A DNA stretch of 64,000 bases. Origin: Mycobacteriales bacterium. Its GTDB lineage: Bacteria > Actinomycetota > Actinomycetes > Mycobacteriales > SCTD01. Below the pieces are notes generated by a model, which searched no databases, had not been told where the DNA came from, and saw only the letters and a list, made by a program, of their open reading frames with translations. Numbering within the stretch: position 1 is the first letter of the stretch; the number at the start of each line of letters is the position of its first letter. Below, piece after piece: positions 51,974 through 60,340 of the stretch. Both the position numbers and the translations under genes were made by a program. Where the stretch lies: assembly GCA_030697205.1 (NCBI GenBank), contig JAUYQP010000055.1:1-64000 (forward strand). Direction: 5' to 3'.

Positions 51974-52824
51974 GACGCCTCCAGGTGGTCGAGCAGGCGG
52001 CGCGCCGTCTGGCGGCGCAGCGAGAGCGGGAACGCGTGGCCGACCCCGGGCAGGACCTCGAGCCGCGCGCCCGGAAGGGTGTCACGGTGGTGCTCGCCGT
52101 GGGCGAGCGGCACGACGGTGTCGGCGTCGCCGTGCAGGACCAGGGCAGGTACGCCGGGTCCGGCGGGCCAGTCCGCCGGCTGGCGCGCGGTGTGGAAGGC
52201 GCGCAGGTCGTTGCGCAGTCCCGTGACCGACCGCAGGGCGCGGGCGCGCGAGCCCGCGAACTCGAGCAGGTCGGCCTCGACGTCGGCGTCGACCTGCTCG
52301 CGCTCCGAGGGCCCGAGCTCGGCGACGCTCTGGGCGACCACTGCCGCGGGGTCGCGCAGCGCAGCCTGCGCCCGGCGGGACGCGAGGGTCGCGAAGGCGT
52401 CCCAGAGCAGGGGCACGCCGGCCAGCGCGCGCATGCCGCGCGGCACCGTGATGAGGTGCTCGGCGACGGCGCACAGCAGGGCGAGGTGGGTGACGCGGTC
52501 GCGGTGGTGGGCGGCGAGGGCCCGCGACGACGGCCCGCCGCCGCTGATGCCCACGACCGCGGCCCGCTCGATCCCGAGCGCGTCGAGCAGCGCGGCGTAG
52601 GCGTCGGCCTGCTCCCGGGGGGTCCGGCCGGTGCGCAGCGGGGTCGCGCCGTAGCCGGGTCGAGAGGGCAGCAGCACCCGGTGCGTCGAGGACAGGTCGC
52701 GGGCGAGCGCGACTGCCTGGGTCCAGTCGCCGGGAGAGCCGTGCACCAGCAGGACAGCCGGGCCGCTCCCGCTCTCCGCGACCTCGACCGGCCCGCGGGC
52801 CGTCTCGACCACCCGCGGCGTCAC
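51970..52824 (-). CDS. Alpha/beta hydrolase (leftward operon)
   Basis: The 284-residue cytoplasmic alpha/beta hydrolase has the oxyanion segment VLLVHGSPGDW, the nucleophile elbow GISGGGPSS and the acid-His pair region HGDADTVVPL and GVGHAFPL. The elbow GISGGG is the unusual GxSxGG type with Ser nucleophile. It probably hydrolyses an ester or amide of the imported conjugate. It is coupled to nagA and the DegT gene by 4-bp overlaps. A second alpha/beta hydrolase gene lies in the rightward operon. Confidence 0.85.
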   Translation of the reverse strand: MTPRVVETARGPVEVAESGSGPAVLLVHGSPGDWTQAVALARDLSSTHRVLLPSRPGYGATPLRTGRTPREQADAYAALLDALGIERAAVVGISGGGPSSRALAAHHRDRVTHLALLCAVAEHLITVPRGMRALAGVPLLWDAFATLASRRAQAALRDPAAVVAQSVAELGPSEREQVDADVEADLLEFAGSRARALRSVTGLRNDLRAFHTARQPADWPAGPGVPALVLHGDADTVVPLAHGEHHRDTLPGARLEVLPGVGHAFPLSLRRQTARRLLDHLEAS

Positions 52825-53900
52825 TGGAGCACCCCCGCGACGAGCACGCGGCGCACCCGCAGGTCGGCGTCGAGCACGACGACGTCGGCGACCGCCCCCG
52901 GCCGCAGCGCGACGTCGAGGCCGAGCGCACGGGCCGGGGTGGTGGACGCCATCGCGAGGGCGTCGGCGAGCGGCACGCCCCAGGACACCACGTGGCGCAC
53001 CGCGTCGGACAGCGACAGCCCCGAGCCGGCGAGGGTGCCGTCGGCCAGCCGCAGGACGTCCCCGTCGCGGACCAGCCCCTCGGGCGCGCAGCCGTCGACG
53101 CAGTCGCTCACCAGGGCCACCCCCTGCGGGCCGCGGGCGGCGACGAGCGCCCGGACCGACGCCGGGTGGACGTGGACGCCGTCGGCGATGACCTCGACGA
53201 CCAGGTCGGGCTCGGTCAGCGCGAGCCCGACCAGCCCGGGCTCGCGACCGGTCAGCGGCGACAGGGCGTTGAAGCAGTGGGTGACGCCGGTAGCGCCGGC
53301 CCGCACCGCCGCCACGCCCTCGGCGTAGGTCGCGGTGCTGTGGCCCAGGGACACCCGCACCCCGCGGTCGGCCAGCGCCCGCACGAGGTCGAGCGCACCG
53401 GGCAGCTCGGGTGCGACGGTGACGCAGCGGACGTCGCCGGCATCGAGCAGCGCCAGCGCCTCGGCGACGTCCGGCACACGCAGGGCCTCGGGCGGCTGGG
53501 CTCCCGCGGCGGCGGGCGAGAGCCACGGGCCCTCGAGGTGCACGCCGACGCAGCGTGCGCCCTCGCTCGGGCGGGGGGCGGTGACAAGCGCGCGCAGCTC
53601 AGGCAGCGGGGCCGCGAAAGCCGTGGCGAGGTACGCCGTGACGCCCCCGCGCGCGAGCGCCCGGGAGACGGCCGGCAGGTCGGCCCGCGGGCCTTGGCAG
53701 GGCGCTCCCCCGGCGGCGTGGACGTGCAGGTCCACCAGGCCAGGTGCGACGACGCAGCCGGTGACGTCGAGGACCTCGACCGGGTCGCGTCCGGCATCGG
53801 GGCCGGCGTCGGGGCCGGCGATGCGGTCGCCGTCGACGAGCAGGTCGGCGTCGGACCAGCCGTCGGCCGTGAGCACGCGGCCGCCGCGCAGCGCCAGCAC
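52821..53900 (-). CDS. nagA: N-acetylglucosamine-6-phosphate deacetylase
   Basis: The 359-residue amidohydrolase matches NagA: DLHVHAAGG (HxH), GVHLEGPWLSP (metal Glu), GHSTATY and THCFNALSPLTGREPG (metal His and substrate loop), and VSDCVDG with the catalytic Asp. It removes acetate from GlcNAc-6-phosphate in the cytoplasm. GTG 53900 has a strong GGAGGA upstream. It is the first gene of the leftward operon, so it is the best guide to the pathway. It is slightly shorter than E. coli NagA. Confidence 0.88.
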   Translation of the reverse strand: MLALRGGRVLTADGWSDADLLVDGDRIAGPDAGPDAGRDPVEVLDVTGCVVAPGLVDLHVHAAGGAPCQGPRADLPAVSRALARGGVTAYLATAFAAPLPELRALVTAPRPSEGARCVGVHLEGPWLSPAAAGAQPPEALRVPDVAEALALLDAGDVRCVTVAPELPGALDLVRALADRGVRVSLGHSTATYAEGVAAVRAGATGVTHCFNALSPLTGREPGLVGLALTEPDLVVEVIADGVHVHPASVRALVAARGPQGVALVSDCVDGCAPEGLVRDGDVLRLADGTLAGSGLSLSDAVRHVVSWGVPLADALAMASTTPARALGLDVALRPGAVADVVVLDADLRVRRVLVAGVLQ

Positions 53901-53921
53901 CGGGTCCTCCTCCTGCGTCGT

Positions 53922-53954
53922 CCTGTCAGGGCCGTCGGCCTGTCAGGGTCGTCG
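53922..53954. repeat. Two tandem 16-bp repeats in the nagA leader
   Basis: CCTGTCAGGGCCGTCG (53922-53937) recurs with one mismatch at 53939-53954, a 17-bp period. Each copy contains the small palindrome CCTGTCAGG. They lie between the nagA start and the shared promoter region and could be regulator sites or a simple duplication. Confidence 0.5.
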
Positions 53955-53971
53955 CTGTGTCGCGTCGCACC

Positions 53972-54013
53972 TTGACACCGGCGTCGTCAATTTGCAAACT
54001 GTCCATGCAAACT
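53972..54013. promoter_or_regulatory. Promoter and direct repeats for the divergent operons
   Basis: TTGACA (53972-53977) is a good -35 box for the rightward operon; 17 bp later CAAACT is a weak -10. TGCAAACT occurs twice, at 53993-54000 and 54006-54013, 13 bp apart, overlapping that promoter. The repeats suit binding by a ROK, GntR or LacI-type regulator. Only the repeats and -35 are seen; binding is inference. Confidence 0.45.
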
Positions 54014-54044
54014 ACTGCATCCCCCTCGACGAGCGGAGCCTTCC

Positions 54045-54773
54045 GTGGCCACCCACCCGACAGCGCCGGTGGCGTGCGTCGAGGTCGGGGGCGGCAGCAC
54101 GCAGACGGTGGTGCTCGGCAGCGGCGAAGCGCGGGTGCTCGACGGCGCGGTGCCTCCGCCCGGGGTGCCGCTGCTCATGGCGGTCCCCGGCCTCATCGAG
54201 GGAGACCGCGTGCTCGCGGCCAGCAACCTCGGGTGGTTCGACGTCGACCCCGCTGAGGCCCTCGGCCTCGGCCGGTCGGCCGCGCTGCTCCTCAACGACG
54301 CCGAAGCAGCCGCGCTCGGCGAGTCCGCGCTGCGCGACGGAGCGCCGCTGGTCTTCGTCGGCCTCGGCACCGGTGTGGGTGGTGCCGTCGTACGCACCGG
54401 CCCGGTCGTTGCCGCCGCCAACCTGCTCGGCCACACCACCGGCTTCGGCGACGCGCTGTGCCCCTGCAGCCGCACCGGCTGCCTCGAGACGGTCGCTGCC
54501 GGATGGGCGCTGCCCGACCCGCTGCCGGAGTCACGCATCGGCCCGCTGGCAGCTGCCGTCGCCCGGGCGGTGCGGCTCGAGCCGCTCGCCGACCCGCCGC
54601 TCGTGGTCGTCGCCGGTGGCCTCGCCCGCCGCTACCCGGCGATCGTCGACGCGCTCGCCGCCGCGCTGCCCGACCGCGACGTGCAGCCGACCGCTGCTGC
54701 GCCGGAGCTCAAGTCCGCATCGGCCTACGGCCTCGCGCTGGCCTACGCGCAGCTGCAGGAGCGGGTCGCGTGA
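54045..54773 (+). CDS. ROK family sugar kinase-like protein
   Basis: The 242-residue protein has a ROK kinase fold with LNDAEAAALGESAL (catalytic Asp), VGLGTGVGGAVV and the zinc motif CPCSRTGCLETV. No DNA-binding domain is present. The usual N-terminal phosphate loop DxGGTx is altered to EVGGGSTQT, and the protein is about 50 residues shorter than typical GlcNAc kinases. It may phosphorylate the amino sugar released by the GH84 enzyme, or it may have lost activity. It is the first gene of the rightward operon; the next gene overlaps it by 4 bp. Confidence 0.75.
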   Translation: MATHPTAPVACVEVGGGSTQTVVLGSGEARVLDGAVPPPGVPLLMAVPGLIEGDRVLAASNLGWFDVDPAEALGLGRSAALLLNDAEAAALGESALRDGAPLVFVGLGTGVGGAVVRTGPVVAAANLLGHTTGFGDALCPCSRTGCLETVAAGWALPDPLPESRIGPLAAAVARAVRLEPLADPPLVVVAGGLARRYPAIVDALAAALPDRDVQPTAAAPELKSASAYGLALAYAQLQERVA

Positions 54774-55576
54774 GGGTCGCGGTCGAGGCCGACGTGGAGC
54801 TCGAGGCCGAGGTCGTCGGCGAGGGGCCGGAGCTGGTCTGGCTGCACGGCCTCTCCGGCAGCCTCGAGGACGGCCGCCCGGTCGTGGACCGGCTGTCGCA
54901 CCGGTTCCGGGTGCTGCACTACTCCACCCGTGGCCACGGCCGGTCGACGCCGCTGCTGGACCGCAGCCGCTACGGCTACGACCGGATCGCCGCGGACCTC
55001 TCCACCGTCCTCGACGAGGTCGGCTTTACCCGACCACTGCTGGTCGGCGGCAGCCACGGCGCCAACACGATCCTGCGCCACGAGACGCTCCACCCGGGCC
55101 GGGCCCGCGGCCTGCTGCTCATCGCCCCGGGCGGCAACGCCCTGCGCCGACCCCCGCGGCTGCAGTTCGCGATGCTGCGCGCGGCCCTGTGGCGCGGGTC
55201 CCGCAAGGGCCTCGACGGCGTGATCGAGCTCTGCACGGGCTTCCACCCCGACGACCCGCGGGCCGACCCGCACCTGGTCGCCGCGATGCGCACCCACGAC
55301 CTCGCCTCGCTGCGGGTCGCGATGCGCCGCATCCCCGACCAGCAGGCCGTCGACCCGGCGGCGCTGCCCGGCTTCCAGGTCCCGACCCACGTGGTCGCGT
55401 GGGACGGCGACCCAGTCATCCACCCGATCGCGGTCGCCCGCGAGGTCGCCCGGCTCGTGCCCGGCGCGACCTTCGCCGAGATCGAGCGAGTCGACGGGCT
55501 GTCCGCGGCGCAGGTCGCCGACGTGGCCGCCACCGAGGTGCTCCGCTGGGCCGACACCGTGGTCGCCCAGTCCTGA
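54770..55576 (+). CDS. Alpha/beta hydrolase (rightward operon)
   Basis: The 268-residue protein has the alpha/beta hydrolase pattern LVWLHGLSGSLEDGRPVV, RGHGRSTPL and the nucleophile elbow GGSHGANTIL with Ser. The acid (AWDGDPVIHP) is visible, but the expected late His is not in the usual GHxP setting (VDGLSAAQ is found there). That may mean an altered active site. It is coupled to the ROK gene by GTGA and followed by the secreted PHP protein gene after 11 bp. Confidence 0.78.
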   Translation: MRVAVEADVELEAEVVGEGPELVWLHGLSGSLEDGRPVVDRLSHRFRVLHYSTRGHGRSTPLLDRSRYGYDRIAADLSTVLDEVGFTRPLLVGGSHGANTILRHETLHPGRARGLLLIAPGGNALRRPPRLQFAMLRAALWRGSRKGLDGVIELCTGFHPDDPRADPHLVAAMRTHDLASLRVAMRRIPDQQAVDPAALPGFQVPTHVVAWDGDPVIHPIAVAREVARLVPGATFAEIERVDGLSAAQVADVAATEVLRWADTVVAQS

Positions 55577-55587
55577 GGAGGTCGTCC

Positions 55588-58053
55588 GTGCTCCGTCCCC
55601 GTCGTGCCCTCACCGGTGCCGCACTTGTCCTGCTGGCAGTCACTCCGCTGCCCGCCCTGTCGCTCGTCGGCGCGCCGGCCGGTGCCCCGCTGGTCCCCGC
55701 CGGCCACGTCGAGCTGGTCGGGCCGCTGCACGAGCACAGCGGCTACTCCGACGGCTGGCCCGGGTCGACACCCGAGGACTACTACGCCGCTGCGAAAAGC
55801 ACCGGCAACGACTTCCTCATGGCGGGCGAGCACAGCGACACCCTCGGCGTGCCGCTCGTCGCCAACGACGAGTGCCTCGGCCCGGGCGTCACCGGGTGCG
55901 CGGTCGCCGACAGCGACCCCGTCAAGGCCGCCACCAAGTGGGAGGCGATGGCCGACTACGCCGAGGCGGCCACGACGGAGGACTTCGTCGGCGTACGCGG
56001 CTTCGAGTGGACCAGCGACCGCTACGGCCACATCAACACCTACTTCTCGAAGCACCAGACCGGCGCGAAAGTCGACGGCGGCTATGCCTCGATGGCGACG
56101 TTCTACCGCTGGCTCACGACCCGCCCGGAGCTCGGCGGTGGCGGCGACGGGCTCGCGACCTTCAACCACCCCGGCGCCAAGGCGCTCCAGGTCGTCGGGG
56201 GCAGCGACCCCGGCCGCGACTGGAACGGCTTCGCCTACGAGCCCACCGCCGACCGCCAGATGGTTGGGCTCGAGGTCTTCAACGACACCGACCACTACGG
56301 CGACCGGCTCGACGACGCGCTCGACCAGGGCTGGCACGTCGGCGCTGTGGGCGCGGAGGACCTCGGGCACAAGCGCACCGACGACTGGGGCGGGCCGTCG
56401 TGGGCCAAGACCGTCGTGCTCGCCCGCGACCGGTCCGCGCCGGCGCTGCGCGAGGCGATGCAGGCCAGGCGCTTCTACGCCGTACGCACCCCTGACGTGC
56501 GGCTCGGGCTCACCGTCGACGGCGCCGTCATGGGCAGCCGGCTCGTCGCGCGCGACCGTCACCTGGTGGCTGCGTCCGCCCGCGCGACCGGCCGCACCGG
56601 CCTGACGCTCGAGCTCGTCACCACCGGCGGCCGGGTCGTCGCGACCGGCACCGACGACCTCACGACGACGGTCACCCGCGCTGCCGGTGACCGCTACCTC
56701 TTCCTGCGAGTCCGCGACGGCGCGACCCCGGTCGGCTACAGCTCGCCGGTCTGGCTCGAGGCCGGCACGGCGGCCCCCACCGGCGAGTGGCTCGCCGGTG
56801 ACCTGCACGTGCACACCTGCTACTCCCACGACGCCTACTGCGGGCCGGACGACGACAACACCGCGCCCGAGGAGGCCTACACCGCAAGCGGTTCGCCGAC
56901 CGAGCGCTTCGCGGAGGCGTCCGCGAAGGGCCTCGACTACCTCGCCCTCACCGACCACCACTCCGACTCCGCGCCGCAGGAGAGCGGCTACGACTCGGTG
57001 AACGACCCGGGCTTCGGGACGAGTGGCGTCATCGGGGTGAAGGGCTACGAGAACTCGATCGGCGGCCACGCGCAGATGCTCGGGGCGCAGCGGGTCTACC
57101 CGCGAGCCGGCGACACCGACGACGCGATCCGCGCGATGGCCGACGCGCTGCGGGCCGACGGCGGGCTGTTCCAGGCCAACCACCCCGCGGACGACGTCAC
57201 CGCTCCGGTGGAGGACTGCTCCGCGTTGCCGTCGATGCACTGGAAGTACGGCCTGCGAGTGCCTGTCGACTCCGTCGAGGTCTGGAACATCGGCCACCAC
57301 CTCCAGCCGCCGCTGCCCGCCGGCACCTCCAACGGCGACGCCCTCGCCTACTGGGAGTGCTGGCTGTCCTCGGGCGCCCGGGTCGCCCCGACCGGCGGCA
57401 GCGACTCGCACTGGCTGTCCACCGCCGCGGTGCAGGGCGTCGGCAACCCGACCACCTGGGTCTTCGCAGAGGAGCGCAGCCAGCGCGGGGTGCTCGAGGC
57501 GATCCGCGCCGGGCGCACCTCGGTGTCGTTCCGCCCGCCGGCGGCCGGCGGCGCACCGCTGCTGCTCGAGGCCGACCGCGACGGCGACGGGCGCTACGAC
57601 GCCCTCGTCGGCGACACCGTCGAGCCGGGCACTCCGCTGCGGGTGCGCTCACTCGACCCCGCCGCCACGGGCCTGGTCGACCTGCGGTCCAACGGCCGCA
57701 CCGTCCTCGCCGGCGCGACCCTCACCCCGGGCGGGACCGTCGACCTGGTCCTCGACGAGCCGGGCTGGGTCTGGGCCCAGCTCTACGCCGACGAGCCCGC
57801 CGACGCCACCAACGCCGGGACGGGTCCGCGCGCGCAGGCCTGCGAGCCGGCGCTCGGGACGCAGACGAGCTACTGCCGCAACCGGGTCGGTGTGCTCGCC
57901 ATGACGGCCGCGCTCTACCTCGCCGAGACCGTCGACCCGACGCCCACGACGGACCCCACCCCGACCACGACGGCGACCCCCGAGCCGACCTGCCCCCCGA
58001 AGCCGCGACCGACCGGCAACCCCCAGGCAGGCAAGGAGAAGTGCAAGCCGTGA
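55588..58053 (+). CDS. Secreted protein with two PHP-type domains
   Basis: The 821-residue protein has a signal peptide (ALTGAALVLLAVTPLPALSL). It carries two PHP (polymerase and histidinol phosphatase) metal-hydrolase domains. The first begins GPLHEHSGYSDGWPGS near residue 50, the second GDLHVHTCYSHDAY near residue 405 with the matching LTDHHSD. GSDSHWLS is a late metal motif. A Pro-Thr repeat (PTPTTDPTPTT) and a KCKP end follow, without a sortase signal. GTG 55588 has GAGGAGG upstream. The likely activity is extracellular phosphoesterase; the target is unknown. Confidence 0.85.
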   Translation: MLRPRRALTGAALVLLAVTPLPALSLVGAPAGAPLVPAGHVELVGPLHEHSGYSDGWPGSTPEDYYAAAKSTGNDFLMAGEHSDTLGVPLVANDECLGPGVTGCAVADSDPVKAATKWEAMADYAEAATTEDFVGVRGFEWTSDRYGHINTYFSKHQTGAKVDGGYASMATFYRWLTTRPELGGGGDGLATFNHPGAKALQVVGGSDPGRDWNGFAYEPTADRQMVGLEVFNDTDHYGDRLDDALDQGWHVGAVGAEDLGHKRTDDWGGPSWAKTVVLARDRSAPALREAMQARRFYAVRTPDVRLGLTVDGAVMGSRLVARDRHLVAASARATGRTGLTLELVTTGGRVVATGTDDLTTTVTRAAGDRYLFLRVRDGATPVGYSSPVWLEAGTAAPTGEWLAGDLHVHTCYSHDAYCGPDDDNTAPEEAYTASGSPTERFAEASAKGLDYLALTDHHSDSAPQESGYDSVNDPGFGTSGVIGVKGYENSIGGHAQMLGAQRVYPRAGDTDDAIRAMADALRADGGLFQANHPADDVTAPVEDCSALPSMHWKYGLRVPVDSVEVWNIGHHLQPPLPAGTSNGDALAYWECWLSSGARVAPTGGSDSHWLSTAAVQGVGNPTTWVFAEERSQRGVLEAIRAGRTSVSFRPPAAGGAPLLLEADRDGDGRYDALVGDTVEPGTPLRVRSLDPAATGLVDLRSNGRTVLAGATLTPGGTVDLVLDEPGWVWAQLYADEPADATNAGTGPRAQACEPALGTQTSYCRNRVGVLAMTAALYLAETVDPTPTTDPTPTTTATPEPTCPPKPRPTGNPQAGKEKCKP

Positions 58054-58994
58054 CCCCGCTCGGAGCCGGCTTCGCCCTCGACCTCGGCGAGCAGCCCGCC
58101 GTCCTCGCGCGGGTCCTCGACACCAACGCCGACGCCCTGTCCGAGGCCCGCCGGCTCGTCGCCGCCGCTCCCTCGGTCCGGCTGCTCGGCACCGGGTCGA
58201 GCCGCCACGCCGCAGGGGTCGGAGCCGCGGCCCTGGAGCTCGCCGGCATCCGTGCCGACGTGCCGCCCGCTCCCGGGGCGGCAGTCCCGCCGCCCGTGCT
58301 GCGGTCCGGCGACGTGGTCGTCGCGGTGAGCCAGTCGGGCGAGACCCCGGCGCTCGTCGCCGAGGTGCGGCGCGCGCAGGACCTCGGCTGCCGGGTCATC
58401 GCCGTCACCAACGCCGGCGGCACCCTCGCCCGGCTGGCCGACGTCGCCCTCACCTGCGCCGCTGGGCCGGAGCGGGTCGTCGCCGCGAGCAAGTCGGTGA
58501 CCGCGACCGTCCTGCTGCTGCGGGCCCTCGCCGGCCCGGTCGACCCCCGGCTGCTCGCCGACGCGGTGACCGCGCTGCTCGCGCTCGACCCCGCGCCGCT
58601 GGTGCGGGGCGCCCACCCGACCCACGTCGTCGCCGGCGGTCTCGGCGCCGAGCACGTCGCCGCCGAGGTCGCCCTCAAGCTCGCCGAGACCGGCGGCCGG
58701 CTGCTCAGCAGCGAGCCGCTCGTCGAGCACCTGCACGGTCCGGTCGCCGTCCCTGCCACGACACTCGCGCTCGTGCACCCCGACGACCCCAACACCGCAG
58801 CGCTCGCCGGTGACGTCGTGCGGATCGGGCCGCACCCGTCGTACGACGTGGTGCTCCCCCAGCTCGACGACCCAGCCTGCGCGGCCGTGCTGTCCCTGGT
58901 CGCCGGACAGGTCGCGGCACTCGCCTGGTCGCGTCGCGGCGGGGTCGACGCCGACGCGCCGCGCGGTCTGTCGAAGGTGACCCGCACGGCATGA
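58050..58994 (+). CDS. SIS-domain sugar isomerase/deaminase-like protein
   Basis: The 314-residue protein contains two SIS (sugar isomerase) halves like the C-terminal part of GlmS or AgaS-type deaminases, without the glutaminase domain. LLGTGSSRHAAGVGAAALEL and VAVSQSGETPALVAEVRRA bind the sugar phosphate. AASKSVTATVLLLRAL and KLAETGGRLLSSEPLVEHLHG are the GlmS-type core. In this operon it could convert glucosamine-6-phosphate or a related amino sugar phosphate to a ketose phosphate and ammonia. It overlaps both neighbours by 4 bp. Confidence 0.85.
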   Translation: MTPLGAGFALDLGEQPAVLARVLDTNADALSEARRLVAAAPSVRLLGTGSSRHAAGVGAAALELAGIRADVPPAPGAAVPPPVLRSGDVVVAVSQSGETPALVAEVRRAQDLGCRVIAVTNAGGTLARLADVALTCAAGPERVVAASKSVTATVLLLRALAGPVDPRLLADAVTALLALDPAPLVRGAHPTHVVAGGLGAEHVAAEVALKLAETGGRLLSSEPLVEHLHGPVAVPATTLALVHPDDPNTAALAGDVVRIGPHPSYDVVLPQLDDPACAAVLSLVAGQVAALAWSRRGGVDADAPRGLSKVTRTA

Positions 58995-60316
58995 GCGGCC
59001 TGCTGCTCGACCCGGAGCAGGTGCGCGCCCTCCTGCTGACCGCGCTGGACGACGCCCGCGAGCAGGGCCTCGAGGTCACCGACCTGGCCCGCGCGCTCGA
59101 CGCCGCACCCGCCTCGCTCGACGCCCTGGCCGACCTCGCGCGCCGGCTGCAGGAGGCCCCGGTCGCGGAGGGCTGGCCGCACGTCGAGCCGCTGGCGCTC
59201 GACGAGGTGCTCTCGGAGTGCCCATCGCTGCCCTCCGCCCGACGACCCGGTTCCGACGTCGGCGACCGGGTGCGTGCGGCCTGGGGGGCACGGGTCGCGG
59301 GTTGCGTGCTGGGCAAGCCGTTCGAGTACGACCCGACCCTCGCCGAGCTGCGCGCCGCCCTCGAGCCGGCCGGCGAGTGGCCGTTCACCGACTACGTCAC
59401 GGAGGCCACCAGCGAGGGGCTGCGCGACCGCCAGCCGCAGTGGCCGGAGTGCGTCCGCGAGCGCATCGCGCACGTCCCCGAGGACGACGACCTCGGCTAC
59501 ACCGCTCTCGCGACGGTGGCCCTCGAGCGGCACGGCGACGCGTTCACCCACGACGACCTGCTGCGGCTGTGGCTGCTGAACCTCCCCGTCCTTGCGACCT
59601 TCGGACCCGAGCGGGTCGCACTGCTCGCCGCGGGGCTGGCGTCCTCGACGGGCGCGCCGTTCAGCCTCGGTGCGCTCGTCCCCGGCACGGAGCAGTGCGG
59701 GGCGCTGATCCGCGTCGACGCCTACGGCTACGCCCACCCCGGCGACCCGGTCGCGGCCGCCTCCCTCGCCTATGTCGACGCGTCGCTGACCCACCGCCGC
59801 ACCGGCGTCTACTCCGCGATGTGGGCCGCGGCCGCGGTCGCCACCGCCCTGGTCGCCGACGACTGGGAGGACGTCGCGCTCACGGCCGCCTCCGTCGTAC
59901 CCCAGCAGTCGAGGCTGCGAGCGGTCCTCGACGAGTCGCTCGCGCACGTGCGCGCGGCCGACGACTGGCTCGACGCCCACGACCGGCTGCACACCCGCTT
60001 CGCGAGCTACGGCCACTGCCGCGTCGTGCAGGAGCTCGGCACCCTGCTCGTGACGCTGCGCTTCGCGCGCGGCGCGACCGACGGCATCGGCCTGCAGGTC
60101 AGCCAGGGCAACGACACCGACAGCTTCGGCGCGACCGCCGGCTCGCTGCTCGGGGCCCTGCACGGCCCAGCCGGCTTCGACCGCGACCACTGGCTCGGCC
60201 GCTTCGGCGACCGCATCCACCTCGCGCTCGCCACCACCCACGACGACTCGATCACCTCCTGGGGCGACCGGATGGCGGCGCTGCACCTGCGGAAGCAGTC
60301 CTACCCGGCGGGGTGA
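58991..60316 (+). CDS. ADP-ribosylglycohydrolase family protein
   Basis: The 441-residue protein has an N-terminal helical extension of about 85 residues and an ADP-ribosylglycohydrolase fold. GARVAGCVLGKPFE, PEDDDLGYTALA (metal Asp cluster) and QGNDTDSFGATAGSLLGAL (the second metal motif) are the family marks. Family members split N- or O-glycosidic bonds to ADP-ribose, but several sit in sugar-catabolic operons and act on other glycosides. It is coupled to the SIS gene by ATGA and likely works on a glycoside in this pathway. Confidence 0.85.
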   Translation: MSGLLLDPEQVRALLLTALDDAREQGLEVTDLARALDAAPASLDALADLARRLQEAPVAEGWPHVEPLALDEVLSECPSLPSARRPGSDVGDRVRAAWGARVAGCVLGKPFEYDPTLAELRAALEPAGEWPFTDYVTEATSEGLRDRQPQWPECVRERIAHVPEDDDLGYTALATVALERHGDAFTHDDLLRLWLLNLPVLATFGPERVALLAAGLASSTGAPFSLGALVPGTEQCGALIRVDAYGYAHPGDPVAAASLAYVDASLTHRRTGVYSAMWAAAAVATALVADDWEDVALTAASVVPQQSRLRAVLDESLAHVRAADDWLDAHDRLHTRFASYGHCRVVQELGTLLVTLRFARGATDGIGLQVSQGNDTDSFGATAGSLLGALHGPAGFDRDHWLGRFGDRIHLALATTHDDSITSWGDRMAALHLRKQSYPAG

Positions 60317-60340
60317 CACGGCCCCCACCTCGGCGGACCG

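Noticed and set aside
53922-53954. CRISPR array
   Set aside because: There are only two copies with a one-base spacer and no cas gene.
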